Assembly: GCF_039907765.1 (NCBI RefSeq)
Contig: NZ_JARDJI010000003.1
Coordinates: 351,646-415,645, forward strand
From: Aminobacter sp039907765
GTDB taxonomy: Bacteria > Pseudomonadota > Alphaproteobacteria > Rhizobiales > Rhizobiaceae
Length of the DNA stretch: 64,000 bases
Reading direction: 5' to 3'
A program made the translations under genes and the position numbers. Below are positions 26,379 to 38,852 of the stretch, one piece after another. The notes under the pieces are model-generated. The model was not told the origin of the DNA. It did not search any database and saw only the letters and a program-made list of their open reading frames with translations. Positions within the stretch are counted from its first letter, which is position 1, and every line of letters starts with the position of its first letter.

Positions 26379-26960
26379 ATGACGCTCTACCAGGTGGTTG
26401 CCGACAGGCCGACAGGCCGGCTCACCCCGGCGGATGTCGTGGCCGTCATCGCCGGCTCGCTGCTGCTGACGCTGTCGGCTAAGGTCCAGGTGCCTTTTTA
26501 TCCCGTGCCGATGACCATGCAGACGCTTGCAGTGATCGGGCTCGGCTTGGCGCTCGGCCCGGTGCGCGGTGCCGCCGCCGTGGCGCTCTATCTCGCTGAG
26601 GGCGCGCTCGGCCTGCCGGTCTTCGCCGGCACGCCCGAAAAGGGCATCGGCCTCACCTACATGATGGGCCCGACCGGCGGCTATCTGCTCGGCTACATTT
26701 TCGCTGCCCTGCTTGCCGGCTGGCTGGCCGAGCGAGGCTGGGACCGCAACGTTTTCACCGCCATGGCCGTGGCATTGATCGCCGGTGCCGTGATCTACGT
26801 GCCCGGCCTCTTCTGGCTCGGCAGCGTCATCGCCTGGGACAAGCCGGTGCTGGCCTTGGGGCTTTTCCCCTTCATCCCCGGTGACATCATGAAGGCCGTG
26901 TTGGCCGCCGTCGCCTTCCCCGCCGCATGGAAGTGGCTTTCCGCAAAGGGCATGAACTGA
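26379..26960 (+). CDS. bioY: Biotin importer substrate-binding component BioY
   Basis: A 193-residue membrane protein with about six transmembrane helices. The family pattern is clear: AKVQVPFYPVPMTMQTLAVI at residues 30-49, then MGPTGGYLLGYIFAALLAGWL, and FIPGDIMKAVLAAV near the end. BioY is the S component of the ECF biotin transporter, and some BioY proteins work alone. Its stop overlaps the pccB start (TGATG), so translation is coupled to a biotin-dependent carboxylase subunit. No bioMN genes are nearby. Confidence 0.94.
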   Translation: MTLYQVVADRPTGRLTPADVVAVIAGSLLLTLSAKVQVPFYPVPMTMQTLAVIGLGLALGPVRGAAAVALYLAEGALGLPVFAGTPEKGIGLTYMMGPTGGYLLGYIFAALLAGWLAERGWDRNVFTAMAVALIAGAVIYVPGLFWLGSVIAWDKPVLALGLFPFIPGDIMKAVLAAVAFPAAWKWLSAKGMN

Positions 26961-28492
26961 TGCGCGCCGTTCTCGAACAACTGGAAGACCGCCGCACCGA
27001 AGCCCGCCTCGGGGGTGGCCAGAAGCGCATCGACGCCCAGCATGCCAAGGGCAAGCTGACCGCGCGCGAGCGCATCGACGTCCTGCTCGACGAAGGCTCC
27101 TTCGAAGAGTTCGACATGTATGTCACCCATCGCACGACCGAGTTCGGCATGGCCGAGCAGAAGGTGGCGGGCGACGGCGTGGTCACCGGCTGGGGCACCA
27201 TCAACGGCCGCCTGGTCTATGTCTTCTCGCAGGACTTCACCGTGCTCGGCGGCTCGCTGTCCGAAACCCATGCCCAGAAGATCTGCAAGATCATGGACAT
27301 GGCGGTGCGCAACGGCGCCCCGGTCATCGGCCTCAACGATTCAGGCGGCGCCCGCATCCAGGAAGGCGTCGCCTCGCTGGCCGGCTATGCCGACGTGTTC
27401 AAGCGCAACGTCGACGCCTCCGGGGTGATCCCGCAGATCTCCGTCATCATGGGTCCCTGCGCCGGCGGCGCGGTCTATTCGCCCGCCATGACCGACTTCA
27501 TCTTCATGGTGCGGGACAGTTCCTACATGTTCGTGACCGGTCCCGACGTTGTGAAGACCGTCACCAACGAGATCGTCACCGCCGAGGAGTTGGGCGGCGC
27601 CCGCACCCACACGTCGAAGTCCTCGGTCGCCGACGGCGCCTACGAGAACGACATCGAGGCGCTCGAGCAGGTGCGCCTGCTGTTCGACTTCCTGCCGCTC
27701 AACAACCGCGAGAAGCCGCCGGTGCGGCCGTTCCACGACGACCCGGCGCGGATCGAGAAGCGCCTCGACACGCTGATCCCAGACAGCGCGACAAAGCCCT
27801 ACGACATGAAGGAGCTGATCCTGGCCGTCGCCGACGAGGGCGATTTCTTCGAGATCCAGGAAGCCTTCGCCAAGAACATCATCACCGGCTTCATGCGCAT
27901 CGAGGGGCAGACCGTCGGCGTCGTCGCCAACCAGCCAATGGTGCTGGCCGGCTGCCTCGACATCGACTCGTCGCGCAAGGCGGCGCGCTTCGTGCGCTTC
28001 TGCGACGCGTTTTCGATCCCGATCCTGACTTTGGTCGATGTGCCGGGCTTCCTGCCGGGCACCGCGCAGGAGTATGGTGGCGTCATCAAGCACGGCGCCA
28101 AGCTGCTCTTCGCCTATTCGCAGGCGACCGTTCCCATGGTCACGCTGATCACGCGAAAAGCTTATGGCGGCGCCTATGACGTCATGGCCTCCAAGCATAT
28201 CGGCGCCGACATCAACTATGCCTGGCCGACCGCCGAGATCGCCGTGATGGGTGCCAAGGGCGCGACCGAGATCCTTTATCGCTCGGAACTGGGCGACGCG
28301 GAAAAGATCGCCGAGCGCACCAGGGAGTACGAGACCAACTTCGCCAATCCGTTCAAGGCGGCCGAGCGCGGCTTCATCGACGAGGTGATCATGCCGCATT
28401 CGTCGCGCCGCCGCATCGCCCGCGCCTTCGCAGCCCTGCGCGGCAAGAAGGTGGATGCGCCGTGGAAGAAGCACGACACGATACCGCTGTGA
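26960..28492 (+). CDS. pccB: Propionyl-CoA carboxylase beta (carboxyltransferase) chain
   Basis: A 510-residue subunit that transfers CO2 from carboxybiotin to propionyl-CoA, giving methylmalonyl-CoA. The start MRAVLEQLEDRRTEARLGGG at 26960 overlaps the bioY stop. The two halves show the crotonase-like fold; VIGLNDSGGARIQEGV, GPCAGGAVYSPAMTDF and AFSIPILTLVDVPGFLPG are signature segments, with an oxyanion-hole glycine pair in each. The C terminus ends GKKVDAPWKKHDTIPL. pccA follows after 11 bp. Confidence 0.96.
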   Translation: MRAVLEQLEDRRTEARLGGGQKRIDAQHAKGKLTARERIDVLLDEGSFEEFDMYVTHRTTEFGMAEQKVAGDGVVTGWGTINGRLVYVFSQDFTVLGGSLSETHAQKICKIMDMAVRNGAPVIGLNDSGGARIQEGVASLAGYADVFKRNVDASGVIPQISVIMGPCAGGAVYSPAMTDFIFMVRDSSYMFVTGPDVVKTVTNEIVTAEELGGARTHTSKSSVADGAYENDIEALEQVRLLFDFLPLNNREKPPVRPFHDDPARIEKRLDTLIPDSATKPYDMKELILAVADEGDFFEIQEAFAKNIITGFMRIEGQTVGVVANQPMVLAGCLDIDSSRKAARFVRFCDAFSIPILTLVDVPGFLPGTAQEYGGVIKHGAKLLFAYSQATVPMVTLITRKAYGGAYDVMASKHIGADINYAWPTAEIAVMGAKGATEILYRSELGDAEKIAERTREYETNFANPFKAAERGFIDEVIMPHSSRRRIARAFAALRGKKVDAPWKKHDTIPL

Positions 28493-28503
28493 GCAGGTCA
28501 AAG

Positions 28504-30507
<2,004 letters not shown>

Positions 30508-30548
30508 TGGACGCGCAAAGCACCCCCACTCCGGTTTGCTGCGCAAAC

Positions 30549-30665
30549 CACCTCTCCCCCTGCCCGGGGGAGAGGAACTCGAGTTCTGCCAACTCGCGGC
30601 GTTCGCGATTAGAGTTTCCTCTCCCCCGGGCAGGGGGAGAGGTGGCCCGAAGGGCCGGTGAGGGG
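30549..30665. repeat. Perfect 29-bp inverted repeat, GC-rich, between pccA and the mutase gene
   Basis: The left arm 30549-30577 (CACCTCTCCCCCTGCCCG...GAGGAA) and the right arm 30616-30644 are exact reverse complements, separated by 38 bases. The flank GTGGCCCGAAGGGCCGGTGA continues the element to about 30665. It is a palindromic repeat of the type found at 36534-36684 and elsewhere. In RNA it would form a very stable hairpin in the middle of the presumed pcc-mutase transcript. Confidence 0.9.
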
Positions 30666-30694
30666 GTGATTTCGCCCGTTTCCAGGAGGCCTCA

Positions 30695-32836
<2,142 letters not shown>

Positions 32837-32886
32837 GCGGCGCGGCTACGCCGATCAAGCAGCCTGCGATTGTGCTCGAAACGAAA

Positions 32887-32919
32887 AAAAGAGGCCCCGG
32901 TTTTGCCGGGGCCTCTTTT
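32887..32919. terminator. Bidirectional terminator between the mutase and Bax-inhibitor genes
   Basis: AAAAGAGGCCCCGG (32887-32900) pairs perfectly with CCGGGGCCTCTTTT (32906-32919) around a TTTTG loop. A T-run is produced on either strand, so it serves both the rightward mutase gene and the leftward gene at 32960. Confidence 0.93.
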
Positions 32920-32959
32920 CATTGCGGCCGGGGTGATCCGACCGAAATTCGCTTGGCTG

Positions 32960-33739
32960 TTACTCGCGGTTGCCCAGGAACGACAGCAGGAACGAGAACA
33001 GGTTGATGAAGTCGAGATAGAGCGTCAGCGCGCCCATGATCGCCTTGCGGCCGGCAACGAGCACGTCGTCGCCCTCGAAATACATCTCCTTGATCTTCTG
33101 CGTGTCGTAGGCGGTCAGGCCTGCGAACACCAGCACGCCGATCGCCGAGATGGCGAACTGCAGGGCCGACGACTGCAGGAAGATGTTGACCACCATCGCG
33201 ATCAGGATGCCGAACACGCCCATGATCAGGAACGAGCCCATGGCCGTCAGGTCACGCTTGGTCGTGTAGCCGAACAGCGACAGCGCGCCGAAGGAGGCAG
33301 CGGTCACGAAGAAGGTCTGCACGATGCTCGCGCTGGTGTAGACCAGGAAGATCGACGACAGCGACAGGCCCATCAGGCCGGCGAAGACCCAGAATGCGGT
33401 CTGCGCGCCGGAGACGCTCATCGATTGGATGCGGGCACCCAGGAAGAACACCATGCCGAGCGGCGCCAGCATGACGACCCACTTGAGCGGCGAACCATAG
33501 AGTGCCACGCCCAGGCTGGTCAGCATCTTGCCGTTGCCCAGCGTCGCAACCGCGGTCGCGGGGTCGTTGGTCGTGGCCAGCATCATCGTGGCGAGCGCGG
33601 CAAAGCCGGTGATGGCAAGGCCCAGGCCCATAAGGTTGTAGACCTTGAGCATGTAGGCGCGCAGGCCTTCGTCGATCGACGCATCAGTGCGGGCACCGGT
33701 GGTCGCCATGCGCGTCTGGTAATTTCTGAAGTCAGACAT
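32960..33739 (-). CDS. Bax inhibitor-1 / YccA family membrane protein
   Basis: A 259-residue protein with seven predicted transmembrane helices. The start MSDFRNYQTRMATTG at 33739 follows GAGGAAACC and is the standard N terminus of rhizobial members. Conserved stretches include AYMLKVYNLMGLGLAITGFAA, FGALSLFGYTTKRDLTAMGSF, and FAGLTAYDTQKIKEMY with the paired Asp residues implicated in a pH-gated calcium leak in the BsYetJ relative. E. coli homologues bind FtsH. The protein ends LYLDFINLFSFLLSFLGNRE. Confidence 0.9.
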   Translation of the reverse strand: MSDFRNYQTRMATTGARTDASIDEGLRAYMLKVYNLMGLGLAITGFAALATMMLATTNDPATAVATLGNGKMLTSLGVALYGSPLKWVVMLAPLGMVFFLGARIQSMSVSGAQTAFWVFAGLMGLSLSSIFLVYTSASIVQTFFVTAASFGALSLFGYTTKRDLTAMGSFLIMGVFGILIAMVVNIFLQSSALQFAISAIGVLVFAGLTAYDTQKIKEMYFEGDDVLVAGRKAIMGALTLYLDFINLFSFLLSFLGNRE

Positions 33740-33889
33740 GGTTTCCTCTGTTGCTTCTGCCCCGTCGGGTGTCGGGTGGAGAACCCAGGCGCCGCTGGCG
33801 GGACTCCAGCATGCCTGCGGCGAAATATGATGCTTCTTTCGGGCCAGAACAAGGCCCGTAACCGTCTGAAACCCAGCGTGAGGGCACAT

Positions 33890-33913
33890 TTCTCATACAA
33901 ATGTATTTGAGAA
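33890..33913. promoter_or_regulatory. 24-bp palindrome upstream of the Bax-inhibitor gene
   Basis: TTCTCA (33890-33895) and TGAGAA (33908-33913) enclose a second dyad, TACA-AA-TGTA (33896-33905). It lies about 150 bp before the Bax-inhibitor start and 24 bp beyond the stop of the upstream permease gene, in an AT-rich island within GC-rich sequence. It looks like a regulator-binding site, but I cannot name the protein. Confidence 0.5.
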
Positions 33914-33936
33914 TCGTTTTCGACAAGCCCTCTTAT

Positions 33937-36480
33937 CTATTCGGTCCGCAGCACCGGTGCGGCCTTGTGTCCCAGCACGCGCCAGGTGCCCACGAGGCCG
34001 AAGCCGACCGTCAGAATCAGCGCCGCGGCGATCGTCGCCACTGCAACCTCGGGCAGAAACTGCGACGGCAGCGTCATGATGCGGGCGACGACGAACCAGG
34101 CCGCCACCCCACCGGCGGCGAGCGCGAAGACGGCGGTGGCGAGGCCGATTAGCATGTATTCAAGCGAAAACGCGGCGATCAGCGTCCGGCGCGTCGCGCC
34201 GAGCGTCTTGAGGATGACCGCGTCGTGGATGCGGGCGCGATTTCCCGCAGCGAGCGCCCCGGCCAGCACCAGCACCGAAGCGATCAGCGCCACGCCTGCC
34301 GCGGCACGGATCGCCGTGCCGAGCTGGGCGACCAGACGGTTGACCACGTCGAGCGCATCCTTGACCCGCACCGTGGTGATCGCCGGATAGCTGCGCGTCA
34401 CCGCGTTGAGGATGCGCGATTCCTCGACGGGTGACGCCTTGGCCTCGGTCAGCGTTGCGAGCCAGCTGTGCGGTGCGCCGGCAAAGGTGTTCGGCGAGAA
34501 CACCATGACGAAGTTGATGCCCATCGATTCCCACTGCACCTCGCGGAAGCTGGCGATCTTCGCGGTCACGTTGCGGCCCAGCACATTGACCGTCACCGTG
34601 TCGCCGAGCTTGAGGCCGAGTTCGCGCGCCTCCTGCGCCGAGAACGACACCAGCGGCTCGCCGGCATAGTCTGCCGGCCACCATGTGCCCTGCGACAGCG
34701 TCGAATTCTCCGGGATGTTCTTCGCATAGGTCAGGCCGCGGTCGCCGCGCAGCACCCAGGCGCCTTCCGGCGGCACGTTGAGCTTCTGCACCTCGGTGCC
34801 GTTGAGCGCCATGACCCGGCCGCGCAGCATCGGCACGCGCACCAGCTTGCCGCCGGGGGCTTCCTGCTCGACCAGGCTGGCGAAGGCGTCGACCTCGCCG
34901 GGCTGGATGTCGACGAAGAAGAAGTTCGGTGCCCGCTCCGGCAGGCTGCCGGCGATCTGGCGGCGCAGGTTGCCGTCGATCAGCGCCAGCGTCACGAGCA
35001 GCGTCAGCCCCAGGCCGAGCGACAGCACCACCGAAGGCGTCAGCGCGCCGGGACGATGGATGTTGCCGACAGCCAGCCTGAGCGCCGTCGAGCGCACGCG
35101 CGGGCTTTTCCGCGCCAGCCATTGCACGGCGAGCGCCACGGCCCTCAGCACCAGGAACGAGAAGACGGTCGCGCCCACGAAGATGGTGGCGATGCGCCGG
35201 TCGCCGGCGAACCAGATGGCGAGCATCGCCAGAACAGCGGCGATGCCCAGCGCCACAGCGACATAGACGAAGCGCGGCAGGCCGCGGCCCTCGAAGCCCA
35301 TCTCGCGGAACAGGGCGGTGGCCGGCACGTCGCGGGCGCGGCCGAGCGGCAGGATGGCGAAAGCGAGCGTCACGAGCACGCCGAACAGCGCCGCGATCGC
35401 CAGCGCTGCCGGATAGACGCCCGCCTCGGCGGGTACGGGGATGACCGACTGGAGTGCAGCGCTTGCCGCAAACGGCATCATTGCACCGAGCGCGAGGCCG
35501 ATGACGATGCCGAAGCCGGCGATCAGCATGATCTGGATGAGATAGACCGCAAGCACGAAGCCACCCGAGGCGCCCAGGCTCTTGAAGGTGGCGATCACGC
35601 CGCGCTTGCCGTCGAGATAGGCGCGCACGGCATTTGCCACGCCGACGCCGCCGACCACCAGCGAGGTCAGGCCGACCAGCGTCAGGAACTGTGAGAAGCG
35701 CTCGATGTTGGCCGACAGAGCCGGCGCGGCGTTGGTGCGGGTGCGTATGCTCCAGCCGGCCTCGGGGAAGTCGGCATTTGCCCGTTCGCGCACCGCACGC
35801 AGTTCAGCCTCGCTGGTGCCGGCAGGCAAACGCAGCTTGTAGGCATGCTCGACCAGGCTGCCGGGCTGGATCAGCCCCGAGGCGGTGAGGCCCTCCATGG
35901 AAACGAGCAGCCGCGGCGCGAAGCCGAAGCCGTCGGACACGGCATCCGGCTCGGTGACGAGTTTTGCGCGCAGCTCGAAGGTGGCGCCGCCTAGCATCAC
36001 GCGGTCGCCGAGCTTGAGTTTCAGGCGCTCGAACAGAAGATCGGGCGCGGCCGCGCCAAAGGCCCCGGCCTTCTCGCCAAGCAGGTTGGCGCGCGGCAAT
36101 GCCGGTTCGGTCACCAGTTGCCCATAGAGCGGATAGGCGTCGTCGACAGCCTTCGCCTCGACCAGCGACTGGTCGGAGCCGTCCTCCAATCGCGCCATCG
36201 AGCGCATGCCGGCATTGTGCGAAACGGTGCCGAGGCTTTCGAGGAACGCGCGTTCCTTGTCGGTCGCCTCGCGCTGGATCAGCTGAAAGCGGATATCGCC
36301 GCCGAGCAGTGCCTGGCCCTCGCTGGCAACGCCGGCAGTAATGGCGCGGGCCACAGAATTGACGCCGCCGATCGCCGCCACGCCGAGCGCGATGCAGGTC
36401 AGGAAGATGAGGAAGCCCCGCAGGCCGCCGCGCATCTCGCGCGAGGCAAAGCGGAAGGCGAGAGGCAGGTCCTTCAGCAC
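33937..36480 (-). CDS. ybbP: FtsX-like ABC transporter permease, YbbP type
   Basis: An 847-residue inner-membrane protein starting at GTG 36480 (LKDLPLAFRFASREMRGGLRG). It has a TM helix at about residues 20-45, a long periplasmic domain, two MacB/FtsX core domains with groups of four helices (about 260-430 and 715-840), and a second periplasmic domain (about 490-700). The internal duplication and size are those of YbbP. With the ATPase encoded upstream it likely forms a mechanotransmission complex acting on lipids or lipoproteins. A 223-bp interval filled with repeats separates the two genes. Confidence 0.88.
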   Translation of the reverse strand: MLKDLPLAFRFASREMRGGLRGFLIFLTCIALGVAAIGGVNSVARAITAGVASEGQALLGGDIRFQLIQREATDKERAFLESLGTVSHNAGMRSMARLEDGSDQSLVEAKAVDDAYPLYGQLVTEPALPRANLLGEKAGAFGAAAPDLLFERLKLKLGDRVMLGGATFELRAKLVTEPDAVSDGFGFAPRLLVSMEGLTASGLIQPGSLVEHAYKLRLPAGTSEAELRAVRERANADFPEAGWSIRTRTNAAPALSANIERFSQFLTLVGLTSLVVGGVGVANAVRAYLDGKRGVIATFKSLGASGGFVLAVYLIQIMLIAGFGIVIGLALGAMMPFAASAALQSVIPVPAEAGVYPAALAIAALFGVLVTLAFAILPLGRARDVPATALFREMGFEGRGLPRFVYVAVALGIAAVLAMLAIWFAGDRRIATIFVGATVFSFLVLRAVALAVQWLARKSPRVRSTALRLAVGNIHRPGALTPSVVLSLGLGLTLLVTLALIDGNLRRQIAGSLPERAPNFFFVDIQPGEVDAFASLVEQEAPGGKLVRVPMLRGRVMALNGTEVQKLNVPPEGAWVLRGDRGLTYAKNIPENSTLSQGTWWPADYAGEPLVSFSAQEARELGLKLGDTVTVNVLGRNVTAKIASFREVQWESMGINFVMVFSPNTFAGAPHSWLATLTEAKASPVEESRILNAVTRSYPAITTVRVKDALDVVNRLVAQLGTAIRAAAGVALIASVLVLAGALAAGNRARIHDAVILKTLGATRRTLIAAFSLEYMLIGLATAVFALAAGGVAAWFVVARIMTLPSQFLPEVAVATIAAALILTVGFGLVGTWRVLGHKAAPVLRTE

Positions 36481-36533
36481 GGGCGCGCCTGCGACCTGTC
36501 AGCCGAATTCCGCGAGGCCGGCGCCCCATTCCA

Positions 36534-36684
36534 CCCCCCTCTGCCCTGCCGGGCATCTCCCCCGCAAGGGGGGAGATTGGCAACGTCACCGTCGCAGCTC
36601 TCCCTGAGACGTTGGCGGTTGGCAAAGGTGGCAATGAAGGCCGATCTCCCTCCTTGCGGGGGAGATGGCCGGCAGGCCAGAGGG
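36534..36684. repeat. Facing pair of palindromic repeats between ybbA and ybbP
   Basis: The left unit (36534-36580) reads CCCCCCTCTGCCCTGCCGGG, then CATCTCCCCCGCAAGGGGGGAGAT. The right unit (36641-36684) is its near reverse complement: ATCTCCCTCCTTGCGGGGGAGAT followed by GGCCGGCAGGCCAGAGGGG. Each unit is itself a hairpin, and the two face each other over about 60 bp. They fall inside what is otherwise a two-gene operon. Confidence 0.85.
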
Positions 36685-36703
36685 GAGTGCGAAGAAGCGA
36701 AAA

Positions 36704-37411
36704 TCATGCCCGAACCTTCTCAGCCAGCGGCGTCACCATCGCGGTCTCGATCCGGCCCGAGCGCATTGCCACCTGCCGGTCGCAGCGCGCGGCCAGTGCG
36801 GGATCGTGGGTGACCAGTACCAACGTCATGCCGCGTTCGGCCGCCTTGGCGAAGATCAGGTCGGCGATCTGCCGACCCGTCGCCTGGTCGAGATTGCCGG
36901 TCGGTTCGTCGGCAATCAGGATGCGCGGTTCGGGCGCCAGCGCGCGCGCAATCGCCACGCGCTGCTGCTCGCCGCCGGAAAGCTCGCCCGGGTAGTGCGT
37001 CACCCGGTCGGCAAGACCGACGGCCGCAAGCTCGCGCTCGGCAATGGCGAAGGCGTCGCGCTTGCCGGCCAGTTCCAGCGGCACGGCGACGTTTTCCAGC
37101 GCCGTCATGTTGGGGATGAGGTGGAAGGACTGGAACACGATGCCGATGTTTCGCCCGCGGAACGAAGCGATCTGGTCCTCGCTGCGGCCGTTGAGCGGTT
37201 CGCCGGCGATCGTCACCGTGCCGGAATCGACGCGTTCGAGGCCGGCCAGCACCATCAGCAGCGTCGACTTGCCGGAGCCCGACGGTCCGACGATGCCCGT
37301 CGCCTCGCCGGCGGACACGTCGAGGCTGACGCCCTTCAGCACCTGGACGGACGAGGCGCCCTCGCCGAGCGTCAGCGACACATCCCTCAGTTCGATGACG
37401 GCTTCTGTCAC
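36704..37411 (-). CDS. ybbA: ABC transporter ATP-binding protein, YbbA/LolD type
   Basis: A 235-residue ATPase starting at GTG 37411. Walker A is GPSGSGKST (near residue 43), the signature is LSGGEQQRVAIARAL (near 144), Walker B is ILIADEPTGNLD (near 164), and the switch His is in LVTHD. The NIGIVFQSFHLIPNMTALENV and DEPTGNLD patterns are typical of the MacB/LolD/YbbA class that partners FtsX-like permeases. It is divergent from the tesA-like gene, the same neighbourhood as tesA-ybbAP in E. coli. Confidence 0.9.
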   Translation of the reverse strand: MTEAVIELRDVSLTLGEGASSVQVLKGVSLDVSAGEATGIVGPSGSGKSTLLMVLAGLERVDSGTVTIAGEPLNGRSEDQIASFRGRNIGIVFQSFHLIPNMTALENVAVPLELAGKRDAFAIAERELAAVGLADRVTHYPGELSGGEQQRVAIARALAPEPRILIADEPTGNLDQATGRQIADLIFAKAAERGMTLVLVTHDPALAARCDRQVAMRSGRIETAMVTPLAEKVRA

Positions 37412-37476
37412 GGCAATTCTATCCTATATGAAAACCGGAGGGCGGGGACTGTCTTCGTCATATCGGATCTGACTTG

Positions 37477-38103
37477 ATGGCTTTCAAACAGTTCTTTGCC
37501 GCGCTCGTGCTTGGACTTGCGGTCATGGCGGCGCCCGCCGCCCGGGCCGAACCGTTCCGCATCGTCGGCTTCGGCGACAGCCTTATGGCGGGCTTCGGCC
37601 TCGGACCCGGCGAGGGTTTTCCCGAAAAACTCGAAGCGGCGCTACGCGCCCGCGGTCACGATGTGGTGATCGCCAATGCCGGCGTGTCGGGCGACACGAC
37701 CAGCGGCGGCCTGTCCCGCCTCGACTGGTCGGTGCCCGACGGAACGCAGCTGGTCATCCTAGAGCTCGGCGCCAACGACATGCTGCGCGGCATCGACCCG
37801 GCGCTCGTCGAGCAGAACCTCGACAAGATGCTGGCACGGCTCAAGCAGCGCAACATTCCGGTGCTTTTGGCCGGCATGGTCGCCGCACCCAACCTCGGCC
37901 ATGCCTATGGCGAACAGTTCGGGACGATCTATCCGAAACTCGCGGAAAAATACGGCGCCACGCTTTATCCGTTCTTCCTCGACGGCGTCGCCGGCGACCG
38001 GTCGCTGCTGCTCGAGGACGGCATGCACCCCAACGCGGCCGGCATCGACCGCATGGTCGAGCGCGCCCTGCCGACCGTCGAAAAGGCCATCGCCGGCAAA
38101 TGA
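37477..38103 (+). CDS. tesA: SGNH/GDSL arylesterase, TesA family
   Basis: A 208-residue periplasmic esterase. ATG at 37477 is preferred to a TTG one codon earlier. Residues 1-24 form a signal peptide (ARA|EPF). GFGDSLMAGFGLG carries the catalytic Ser35 (block I), NAGVSGDTTSGG gives block II, ELGANDML block III, and LLEDGMHPNAAG block V with the Asp-x-x-His pair. TesA hydrolyses acyl esters and thioesters. Divergence from ybbAP is conserved widely among proteobacteria and suggests linked function, possibly in handling membrane lipids. Confidence 0.92.
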   Translation: MAFKQFFAALVLGLAVMAAPAARAEPFRIVGFGDSLMAGFGLGPGEGFPEKLEAALRARGHDVVIANAGVSGDTTSGGLSRLDWSVPDGTQLVILELGANDMLRGIDPALVEQNLDKMLARLKQRNIPVLLAGMVAAPNLGHAYGEQFGTIYPKLAEKYGATLYPFFLDGVAGDRSLLLEDGMHPNAAGIDRMVERALPTVEKAIAGK

Positions 38104-38255
38104 GCCGGCCCATATGACCGGCATGCAGGGCTGCAACACTTGCCTGTCACAAACGTTGTCTATTCAGCGGCGGCTGAACAAACAGCTTGCCCGATGGGGC
38201 GATCGATGATTCGCTGAGCTTACGAATTTCGATTCGAGGAGAAGGGAGCCTGGCC

Positions 38256-38852
38256 ATGCCGCGACTTTTCACCGCCCTCGAAATTCCGCGCGACGCGGCA
38301 CTTTCCCTCTCGCTCCTGCGGGGAGGCCTGCCGGGAGCGCGCTGGATCGACGTCGAGAACTACCACCTCACCCTGCGCTTCATCGGAGATGTCGAAGGCC
38401 ATGTCGCCGACGAGATCGTCGAAGCGCTCGACCGCGTCGACCGGCCCGGCTTCTCGCTGACGCTGTCGGGCGTCGGTGCCTTCGGCCAGAAGAAGCCGCA
38501 TGCCGTCTGGGCCGGGGTCATCCCTTCGCCAGAGCTCATCGCCCTGCAGGCCGAGATCGAACGCATCTGCCAGCGCGTCGGCGTGCCTTCCGACCCGCGC
38601 AAGTTCTCCCCGCACGTCACCCTTGCCAGGCTGCGCAACACCAGCCCGCTCGACGTGGCGCATTATCTTTCGGCGCGCGGCAACTTCGCCACCGTGCCAT
38701 TCCGCGTCGGCCGCTTCGTCTTGATGTCGTCGCGCGATTCCGTCGGCGGCGGCCCTTACATCGTCGAGGAAGCCTGGCCGCTCAACGGCGTCTCCTCGCA
38801 CCCGGCGAGCCGGTCGGCCAGTGCTTCCGAAGCCTCGCGGATCATGCGGTAG
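38256..38852 (+). CDS. thpR: RNA 2',3'-cyclic phosphodiesterase (2H family)
   Basis: A 198-residue enzyme. The start MPRLFTALEIPRDAAL at 38256 follows GAAGGGAGCC. Two HxTx motifs, YHLTLRFIGD near residue 36 and SPHVTLARLR near 126, are the catalytic histidine pairs of the 2H phosphoesterase superfamily that opens 2',3'-cyclic phosphates on RNA ends. The canonical fold ends about residue 175 (GGGPYIVEEAWPL). The last 30 or so codons overlap the phosphatase gene on the opposite strand, giving an unusually Ser/Ala-rich tail. Confidence 0.9.
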   Translation: MPRLFTALEIPRDAALSLSLLRGGLPGARWIDVENYHLTLRFIGDVEGHVADEIVEALDRVDRPGFSLTLSGVGAFGQKKPHAVWAGVIPSPELIALQAEIERICQRVGVPSDPRKFSPHVTLARLRNTSPLDVAHYLSARGNFATVPFRVGRFVLMSSRDSVGGGPYIVEEAWPLNGVSSHPASRSASASEASRIMR

